Source of the DNA: Hassallia byssoidea VB512170 | GTDB taxonomy: Bacteria > Cyanobacteriota > Cyanobacteriia > Cyanobacteriales > Nostocaceae | Direction of reading: 5' to 3' | NCBI RefSeq assembly: GCF_000817785.2 | Contig: NZ_JTCM02000043.1 | Location: 1 to 38,675 of the forward strand | DNA: 38,675 nucleotides | In this document: positions 33,248 to 38,675 of the stretch, piece by piece | Position numbering within the stretch: the first letter of the stretch is position 1 | Layout of the letters: each line of letters opens with the position of its first letter | Translations under genes and position numbers: made by a program | Notes under the pieces: generated by a model | What the model saw: the letters and a program-made list of their open reading frames with translations, nothing else | The model's database searches: none | Told to the model about the DNA's origin: nothing

Positions 33248-34824
33248 CACTTAAAACACAAAGCCCGAAAATCATCACCACGCGCTTCAAAATTAGGATA
33301 CTGATCAAAACTTGCACAAGCTGGAGACAGCAGCACTACAGACGCTTGATATGTGAGTGCTAAGGATGGCGATCGCTTAACCGCATTTTCCATTGTTTCC
33401 ACAATTTCGTAGTTAGTATACCCCACCTGTTCTAAGCGTTTGGCAAAACTTTCAGCCGCACTACCTATAAGTAATACCACAGCGGCTTTCACCTTAATTT
33501 TTGCCAGCCACGCTGTATCATCCCCAGCTTTGGCTTCCCCACCAGCAATCAAAATCACCGGACTTTGCACCGATGCTAAACCAACTTCCGCAGCGTCGTA
33601 GTTAGTCGCTTTGCTGTCGTTGATAAAATCGATATTTTCCCAAGTGCAGATATGCTCAAGGCGATGGGGAACGCCGGGGAATTCACGAATAGCACCAGAT
33701 ATAGCATCTTTCTCTATTCCCGCCAACCGCGCTGCTGCTACCGACATTAGCAGATTTTGCTGATTGTGTTCGCCTACCATCCGCAAAGCTGACACTTCAA
33801 CTATTCTTTCGGGTGCTGAGTTGTTTAATTCGACAACCCAGCCATCCTCTATATAAAAGCCTTTTTCACCAATCAGATAATCTTTACCTTTAACACTTGT
33901 CCAATAAGCGTCACTCCATTGACTTGCACCCACCTTGCTTAAATATGCGTCATCCCCATTGAAAACTTGTAGCTGAGACTGTCGCAATAATTTCGCTTTG
34001 ATATTGTAATAGTTCTCTAAAGTTTTATGACGAGCAAGATGATCTGGTGTAAAAGTCGTCCAAACACCGATGCGGGGAGCAACAGTATTAGAAGATTCTA
34101 TTTGATAACTGCTAAATTCAGCAATTACCCAGTCAATTGGGGAGTGGGGAGTGGGGAGTGGGGAGTGGGGAGTGGGGAGTTGAAAGTGGGGAGTTGGGAG
34201 TGGGGAGTTAGGAGTTGCGAGTGAGGAGTTAGGAGTTAAGAGTGGGGAGTTAGGAGTTGCGAGTTCTCCTTGTCCCCCTTGTCCCCCTTGTCTTCCTTGT
34301 CCCCCTTGTCCCCCTACTCCCCACTCCCCCACTCCCCCATCCTGAGAAAGTGCGACTTCGCAAGCTGCCAAGCCGATGTTACCGCAAGCGGGGGCGTTAA
34401 ATCCGGCGGCTTGAAAAATTGCGGCTGTTAAGGCTGTGGTGGTAGTTTTCCCGTTGGTGCCGGTGATTCCCACCCAAGGTATAGTTTGTAAATGACGCCA
34501 AGCGAGTTCCATTTCCCCGATAGTTTCAATCCCCAATTCTCGCGCTTTGACTAATAAGGGAATATCCCAAGGTACACCTGGGCTGACGACAATTAACTGT
34601 GGTAAATCGGCATCATTCAAATCCAGGGAATATCCCAATTTAACAGTTATTCCCAAGGTGGTAAGTTCTTGTTGCTGGTGAAGGAAGTTTTCGGAGGTGT
34701 TGCGTGAAGCAAGGATATCCGCGTTAGCAGAATCACTAAGCACCACCTCCCAACCTTCCTTTTTCAACAATCTCGCCGCAGCAACACCGGACTTTCCGAA
34801 TCCAATTACATGAGCTTTGGACAT
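33208..34824 (-). CDS. murD: UDP-N-acetylmuramoyl-L-alanine--D-glutamate ligase, with repeat insertions
   Basis: 538 residues; typical MurD has about 440-470. It adds D-glutamate to the peptidoglycan precursor in the cytoplasm. Visible: N-terminal UDP-binding Rossmann start [20 protein letters not shown] loop G122-TNGKTTTT ([13 protein letters not shown]); [41 protein letters not shown]; and [13 protein letters not shown]. Residues about 163-229 are translated repeat DNA (GGQGGQG units, then LPTPHSPL-type units) placed in a loop between the CGNIG and SSYQIE blocks. The C-terminus after [10 protein letters not shown] ([10 protein letters not shown]) is also repeat-derived. All core motifs are intact and murD is essential, so the protein probably tolerates the insert. 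glyS lies 83 bases upstream. Confidence 0.93.
   Translation of the reverse strand: MSKAHVIGFGKSGVAAARLLKKEGWEVVLSDSANADILASRNTSENFLHQQQELTTLGITVKLGYSLDLNDADLPQLIVVSPGVPWDIPLLVKARELGIETIGEMELAWRHLQTIPWVGITGTNGKTTTTALTAAIFQAAGFNAPACGNIGLAACEVALSQDGGVGEWGVGGQGGQGRQGGQGGQGELATPNSPLLTPNSSLATPNSPLPTPHFQLPTPHSPLPTPHSPIDWVIAEFSSYQIESSNTVAPRIGVWTTFTPDHLARHKTLENYYNIKAKLLRQSQLQVFNGDDAYLSKVGASQWSDAYWTSVKGKDYLIGEKGFYIEDGWVVELNNSAPERIVEVSALRMVGEHNQQNLLMSVAAARLAGIEKDAISGAIREFPGVPHRLEHICTWENIDFINDSKATNYDAAEVGLASVQSPVILIAGGEAKAGDDTAWLAKIKVKAAVVLLIGSAAESFAKRLEQVGYTNYEIVETMENAVKRSPSLALTYQASVVLLSPACASFDQYPNFEARGDDFRALCFKWVGSGEWGVGSGE
34138..34338. repeat. In-frame heptamer and decamer arrays inside murD
   Basis: On the + strand GGGGAGT-type heptamers (34138-34255) give way to CCCCCTTGTC-type units (34264-34312) and then CCCCACT again. 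The total is about 200 bases and open in the murD frame. Confidence 0.9.
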
Positions 34825-34907
34825 AGACTGTCTTCTGTTATCCCTGGTTAAGTGTCACTATCGTAGCGTTTCTTGGCATAATTTACACCATTTTTTGTTC
34901 GCTTAGG

Positions 34908-37058
34908 CTACAAATTTTTTACCACGGCACCAAAATCAGCTAAAACACGGGCATGATTGCGAAGTAATCCGAGTAAATGTAATCGGTTGCGCTTGACTTC
35001 TGGATTTGAATCCATTACTAAGACGCTTTCTGCACCATCAAAAAAGTTGCCGACGGCAGGAGCAATTTTTTCGAGTGCTGTTACTAACTGCCTATAGTTT
35101 CGCGATCGCTTTGCGGATTCTGTTTCTGGCACTAACTCGATTAAACCATCATAAAACGCTTTTTCTGAGGCTTTTTGAAATAATTCGGGATTGACTGCAA
35201 CCGTGGGATTAAGCTGGATGAAGTCCAAATCACCTTGCGCTGCTAACCGAGTTGAACGGTTGACGGTTTCGTAGATTTTATCTAACGTGCCGTCGTTGCG
35301 AATTTCTTGCAAGAATAAAGCGCGATCGCGTACATCCAATAAATCTTTTAAAGCGCGTTCCGCATATTCTGCATCGTTTTCTCCCAACACTGCATTCACT
35401 AAGTCATAATCTATCGATTTCTCTTCTTGCAACAGCGTGCGAATGCGTTGTAAGAAAAAGTCTTTTAGTGCTGTAATTAACTTCTCACCATCTTTGTTAT
35501 AAGCTGTAGCAAAATTCCTGGCTATTGACTCAATTAATTCTTGCAAATTAATCGCCAAATTCCCAAACCAAGTAATATTAACTATCGCATTTGCCGCTCT
35601 TCGCAAAGCAAACGGGTCAGATGAACTTGTGGGTATCATTCCCAAGCCGAAGATACTTACCAAAGTATCCAGCCTGTCTGCCAAGCCGACAATCTGACCT
35701 GTGAGACTTTGCGGTAAATCATCACCTGCGTTTCGTGGTAAATAATGTTCAAAAATTGCTGTTGCAACTTCCGGCGATTCTCCACTTTTAGCCGCGTATT
35801 TTTCTCCCATAATTCCCTGCAATTCTGGGAATTCATACACCATTTGGCTGACTAAATCAGCTTTACAAAGCAAAGCTGCTCTTTGAATGTTGCTAGTTTC
35901 TGATTGACTTAATTGCAGTTGTGCTGTAATGATTTCGGCATTTTTGCAGATTCGCTCAACTTTCGCACGCACTGAACCTAAATCTTCTTGAAAAGTGACT
36001 TTTTCTAACTGCGGTAAAAAGCTTTCTAAAGGCTTCTTTAAATCGCTGTCGTAGAAGAATTTACCGTCAGCTAAACGAGCGCGGATAACTCTTTCGTTTC
36101 CCACAGCAATGATATCTGATTTCGCGGGGTCGCCGTTGGAAATTGTCACGAAATAAGAAAGTAGTTCTTTGCTGTTAGCCGATTTGAATACGGGAAAATA
36201 ACGTTGATGACTTACCATCACAGTGGTAATCACTTCCGTGGGAAGTTCTAAAAAATCAGCTTCAAATTTACCCACAACCGCTGAGGGGAATTCTACGAGA
36301 TTTGTGACTTCTTCTAACAAGTCGGGGTAGATTTCTACGTGTCCGTCGAGATTTTGCACAGATGAGAGAACTTGCTGTTTAATTGTATTTGCGCGTTCAT
36401 CCGCATCAACAATGACAAAAGCAGAACGTAACGTGGTAAGATAATCACTAGCGTGGGGAATAGTGACTGGTTGTGGATGTAAGACACGATGAGCGTGAGT
36501 TAGGCGATCGCTCTTTATAACTTCCGAACCATTATCCAACTCAATCGGCAGCACCGCATCATCCAACAAAGCCACCAACCAACGAATCGGACGCGAAAAT
36601 CTCACATCACCATCACCCCAGCGCATCAACCGCTTACCTTCTAAGCTGAAAATCCACTCTTTGACAGACAACGTCAAAATTTCTGCTACCGGACGACCGG
36701 GAGTTTTTTTTCTAACAAAGATAAATTCACCCTTCTCAGTCGGACGAATTTCAAAATCAGCAACATCCACACCTTGCTTTTTCGCAAACCCTGCTGCTGC
36801 CGGTGTCGGTTTACCATCTTTAAACGCAGCTTGTGCGGGGGGACCTTTAATTTCTTCTTCTTTGTCTGGTTGCTGCGCTGGTAAATTTGTAATTAACACA
36901 GCCAAACGTCGGGGAGTACCGTAAACTTCCACCGCATCGCTAGTTAAATTGTGTGCTTGCAAACTTTGGGGAATGCGCTGTTTCCACTGCTTAACAGCGC
37001 TACTGAGAAAGCTTGCGGGTAATTCTTCTGTACCAACTTCTAATAAAAAATTAGTCAT
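34908..37058 (-). CDS. glyS: Glycyl-tRNA synthetase beta subunit
   Basis: 716 residues, the usual length. It partners with the alpha subunit (glyQ, not in this window) in the heterotetrameric bacterial GlyRS; the beta subunit contributes tRNA binding. N-terminus [16 protein letters not shown], then [28 protein letters not shown] and [10 protein letters not shown] are hallmark blocks. The HD-like helical domain has [36 protein letters not shown], and the C-terminal DALR anticodon-binding part has [12 protein letters not shown] and [21 protein letters not shown] 37058 is a normal start with no competing upstream start. Separated from murD by 83 bases, possibly cotranscribed. Confidence 0.95.
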   Translation of the reverse strand: MTNFLLEVGTEELPASFLSSAVKQWKQRIPQSLQAHNLTSDAVEVYGTPRRLAVLITNLPAQQPDKEEEIKGPPAQAAFKDGKPTPAAAGFAKKQGVDVADFEIRPTEKGEFIFVRKKTPGRPVAEILTLSVKEWIFSLEGKRLMRWGDGDVRFSRPIRWLVALLDDAVLPIELDNGSEVIKSDRLTHAHRVLHPQPVTIPHASDYLTTLRSAFVIVDADERANTIKQQVLSSVQNLDGHVEIYPDLLEEVTNLVEFPSAVVGKFEADFLELPTEVITTVMVSHQRYFPVFKSANSKELLSYFVTISNGDPAKSDIIAVGNERVIRARLADGKFFYDSDLKKPLESFLPQLEKVTFQEDLGSVRAKVERICKNAEIITAQLQLSQSETSNIQRAALLCKADLVSQMVYEFPELQGIMGEKYAAKSGESPEVATAIFEHYLPRNAGDDLPQSLTGQIVGLADRLDTLVSIFGLGMIPTSSSDPFALRRAANAIVNITWFGNLAINLQELIESIARNFATAYNKDGEKLITALKDFFLQRIRTLLQEEKSIDYDLVNAVLGENDAEYAERALKDLLDVRDRALFLQEIRNDGTLDKIYETVNRSTRLAAQGDLDFIQLNPTVAVNPELFQKASEKAFYDGLIELVPETESAKRSRNYRQLVTALEKIAPAVGNFFDGAESVLVMDSNPEVKRNRLHLLGLLRNHARVLADFGAVVKNL

Positions 37059-37432
37059 TCTGTGATCATAAACGCACTAATTTCAACAGTTTACCTTGCG
37101 ATGCAGGCGATCGCGCTGTATTCGATGCCTGGAGAATTGGTATCAACTGACTTTTGAAGTTTACTTTAGTACTTTTGGTGACAGCGCAAGAGCAAAACGA
37201 CTTGTTTGGTTGCGATCGCGTTGAGGTAAGTTTATTTATTAAATACAGGAATAAGCGCTGTTAGACCTCCCAAACTCTTATTCCTCTGTGTTTTCAGCGT
37301 ACTCTGCGGTTCGTTTTTCCATAATTTTGCGCTCCCGACCGGAAATATTTCCGGGACACTAATCAAGTAAAGTCAGAGTGGACAAATCCAGTCACATTGA
37401 CTGAATTTACACTTGTCCATTGAGGTCTATCT
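37059..37432. other. Divergent promoter gap between glyS and the YqhA-like gene
   Basis: No gene seen. Includes two HIP1-type sites, a perfect palindrome CCGGAAATATTTCCGG (37339-37354) that could be an operator, and the leader hairpin at 37379-37419. Confidence 0.5.
37379..37419 (+). promoter_or_regulatory. Nested hairpin in the YqhA-like leader
   Basis: TGGACAA (37379-37385) pairs with TTGTCCA (37413-37419), enclosing CAGTCA/TGACTG with a 3-base loop. It ends 13 bases before the start codon, right beside the GAGGT ribosome site, so it could affect translation. Confidence 0.4.
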
Positions 37433-37909
37433 ATGATTCATCGGATTCTGGCTAGCAGTCGTCAATTGATTCTCTTAGCGGTTATTTGTTCGTTTATCGC
37501 TTCGGTTACAGTTTTACTTTATGGTGTGATTCAAACAGGTAATGCGATTTTGCAGGTATTACATGATGGTGCAGTATCTAGTAAAGGAGGAAAAAAACTA
37601 GTTGTATCGCTAGTTGAAGTAATTGATTTGTTTTTACTGTCAACTGTATTTTATATTACAGCATTAGGGCTGTACGAATTGTTTATTGACGATAACATCA
37701 ATGTACCAGAATGGTTAGAAATTCACAATATAGACGACTTAAAAGGCAAATTAATCAGCGTGATTATAGTAGTTTTAAGTGTATTGTTTTTAGGGCAAGC
37801 TGTAACCTGGTCAGGTGATGCTAATTTTTTAACTTTTGGTGGTAGTGTTGCCTTGGTAATTGCCTCATTAACTTACTTTTTGAGCGCACATAAGAATTAC
37901 AAGAAATAA
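37433..37909 (+). CDS. YqhA family (UPF0114) membrane protein
   Basis: 158 residues with four membrane segments at about 13-37, 57-80, 106-124 and 132-152. The order MIHRILASSRQLILLAVICSF, the SLVEVIDLFLLSTVFYITALGLYELFI segment and the IDDLKGKLISVIIVVLSVLFLGQAV segment match the YqhA family of small inner-membrane proteins, whose function is unknown. GAGGT lies 6 bases before the ATG. Conserved acidic E63, D66 and E83 within or beside the second segment are unusual for membrane and may be functional. It is a single-gene unit with its own leader hairpin. Confidence 0.88.
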   Translation: MIHRILASSRQLILLAVICSFIASVTVLLYGVIQTGNAILQVLHDGAVSSKGGKKLVVSLVEVIDLFLLSTVFYITALGLYELFIDDNINVPEWLEIHNIDDLKGKLISVIIVVLSVLFLGQAVTWSGDANFLTFGGSVALVIASLTYFLSAHKNYKK

Positions 37910-38010
37910 CCACAATTTATCTTGCAACAGAAAATGCCCAAGTGCGATCGCCACACTCAGTTTACCGTGCCATCAACAAACAAAACAAGCGATGTCACAG
38001 ACAAGCCGCT

Positions 38011-38032
38011 AGCCTGCGGCTTGCCGCAGGCT
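38011..38032. repeat. AGCCTGCGGC palindrome
   Basis: AGCCTGCGGC and GCCGCAGGCT are perfect 10-bp inverted arms with a TT loop. It lies in the convergent gap between the YqhA-like gene and the small operon and may act as a bidirectional terminator or be a dispersed repeat. Confidence 0.7.
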
Positions 38033-38080
38033 ACGCGTCTACGCACGACCGGAAAATCAACGACTAATCATCCGCCCAAG

Positions 38081-38257
38081 TCATTCGGTTTGCTGTTGAA
38101 GATGTGCCAAAAATTCATCTACTGTACCTGTCCTTCCTTCATTCCGTAGACGTATAGCAAGGGCGTGTATTGCGTCTTCATCATCTCTGTGAGCTAAAAC
38201 ATAAGTCCTTAGCTGCTTGATGGTCATTTGCTCAAAATTCGGCTTCGGTTGACTCAT
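38081..38257 (-). CDS. Small DUF6887-like protein
   Basis: 58 residues: begins MSQPKPNFEQMTIKQLRTYVLAHRD, then DEDAIHALAIRLRNEG, ends with a DEFLAHLQQQTE helix. The pattern (short lead, then KQLRxYVLxHRDDxxAxxALxxR) matches the DUF6887 family of small cyanobacterial proteins, usually paired with DUF6888; assignment is from memory of the family pattern. It overlaps the preceding gene by 26 bases with GGGAAGGTG before the ATG, so the pair is translationally coupled. Function unknown; the gene layout resembles toxin-antitoxin pairs, but no toxin fold is recognisable. Confidence 0.8.
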   Translation of the reverse strand: MSQPKPNFEQMTIKQLRTYVLAHRDDEDAIHALAIRLRNEGRTGTVDEFLAHLQQQTE

Positions 38258-38426
38258 AGTTCACCTTCCCTTCGGGGCTAATTGATATCTCTGTTTCTTC
38301 GCCCGCAATAATTATTAAATCGCCTGTCCTGCTATCAGTGGTGATTAAATATATAGGTCTGTACATCTTGGTTAATTGCTGACAAATTCTGTACATCACC
38401 GTCTTTTGCTCTGCCGTTGGCTCCAA
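38232..38426 (-). CDS. Small DUF6888-like protein
   Basis: 64 residues from TTG 38426. Sequence blocks TAEQKTVMYRICQQLTKMYRPIYLI and RTGDLIIIAGEETEISISPEG match the DUF6888 pattern, the usual partner of DUF6887. TTG is used because an in-frame TAA lies directly upstream and GCAGGTGA sits at ribosome-site distance. The 3' end overlaps the DUF6887-like start by 26 bases. Predicted fold: one helix followed by a beta-hairpin. No membrane segment and no known catalytic motif. Confidence 0.8.
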   Translation of the reverse strand: MEPTAEQKTVMYRICQQLTKMYRPIYLITTDSRTGDLIIIAGEETEISISPEGKVNYESTEAEF

Positions 38427-38492
38427 TTATTCACCTGCTTCTTCTGGTATGCGTTCTAGTTTTTGGACAATCTGTTGTTTGAGAGAATCCAT
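38427..38492 (-). CDS. 21-residue frame upstream of the DUF6888-like gene, possibly truncated
   Basis: ATG 38492 opens MDSLKQQIVQKLERIPEEAGE and its TAA touches the TTG start of the next gene. The start resembles the N-terminus of small helical cyanobacterial proteins of the DUF2281 type, cut after about 20 residues. Abutting stop and start suggest translational re-initiation. It may be a real mini-gene, a leader peptide, or the stump of a truncated gene. Confidence 0.45.
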   Translation of the reverse strand: MDSLKQQIVQKLERIPEEAGE

Positions 38493-38537
38493 AATTATGC
38501 TTGACAATTTATCAGACTTATGGATTTTAGCAAAAAG

Positions 38538-38675
38538 GCGATCGCATTGCATCGGGGTGCGATCGCATTGTATCGAGATGCATTAACAATGCATCGGGTT
38601 GCATTAACAATGCATCGGGTTGCATTAACAATGCATCGGGTTGCATTAACAATGCATCGGGTTGCATTAACAATG
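38538..38675. repeat. 21-bp tandem array seeded with HIP1 sites
   Basis: Units of exactly 21 bases run to the window end: a partial unit (38538-38549), a unit with GCGATCGC (38550-38570), a variant (38571-38591) and four identical copies (38592-38675) of CATCGGGTTGCATTAACAATG. Each later unit contains TGCATT-AAC-AATGCA, a small hairpin. The array continues beyond the window and lies just upstream of the small operon. Confidence 0.95.

Noticed and set aside
34027-34224. Open frame encoding WGVGSGE repeats opposite murD
   Set aside because: It is the reverse reading of the heptamer array inside murD; such arrays are open in most frames by composition.
36661-36924. Open frame opposite glyS
   Set aside because: Lies fully antisense to conserved GlyS coding sequence and has no features of its own.
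38538-38675. CRISPR array
   Set aside because: Units are contiguous 21-bp copies with no unique spacers, and no cas gene is nearby.

Overview
This is a chromosomal stretch of a cyanobacterium. The evidence is the very high density of the HIP1 octamer GCGATCGC, the 3' end of a photosystem II D2 gene at the left edge, an SLH-domain outer-membrane porin, and short palindromic and G/C-rich heptamer repeats between genes. The repeat load suggests a filamentous, Nostocales-like species, but that is inference.

Left part (1-13300), housekeeping and decayed genes: a stand-alone psbD copy with its terminator; a compact structured RNA ending in a strong terminator (282-511); a frameshifted pterin dehydratase relic; an SLH/OprB porin; an Rrf2 regulator followed by an eroded cysteine synthase gene; a J-domain protein; a two-domain QueD/PTPS-like protein; a translationally coupled methyltransferase/PrsW-like protease pair; a DUF3352 protein; and an M1 aminopeptidase with HEAT repeats.

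Centre (14300-29800), a surface polysaccharide cluster, all on the + strand: two GT4 glycosyltransferases, a Wzc-like chain-length regulator/BY-kinase, a Wzy/O-antigen-ligase-like polymerase, three consecutive acyltransferase-3 membrane proteins, another GT4, two paralogous GT2 enzymes, a Wzx flippase and a methyltransferase. Together these look like a Wzx/Wzy-type exopolysaccharide or capsule pathway. No priming sugar-phosphate transferase or Wza exporter lies in the window. A 1-kb non-coding leader precedes the cluster.

Right part (29800-38675): an unknown lipoprotein, a subtilisin-family protein lacking the usual oxyanion-hole Asn, murD, glyS, a YqhA-family membrane protein, and a tiny overlapping operon resembling the DUF6888/DUF6887 pair. 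It ends in a 21-bp tandem array whose oldest-looking units contain HIP1 sites.

The most unusual theme is repeat invasion. The heptamer CCCCACT that fills intergenic gaps also lies in frame inside the M1 aminopeptidase and MurD genes, giving both proteins the same PTPHSPL peptide, and it supplies the MurD C-terminus. Palindromic AGCGCT repeats border several genes and supply one stop codon. Two relic genes (pterin dehydratase, cysK) show ongoing gene decay.
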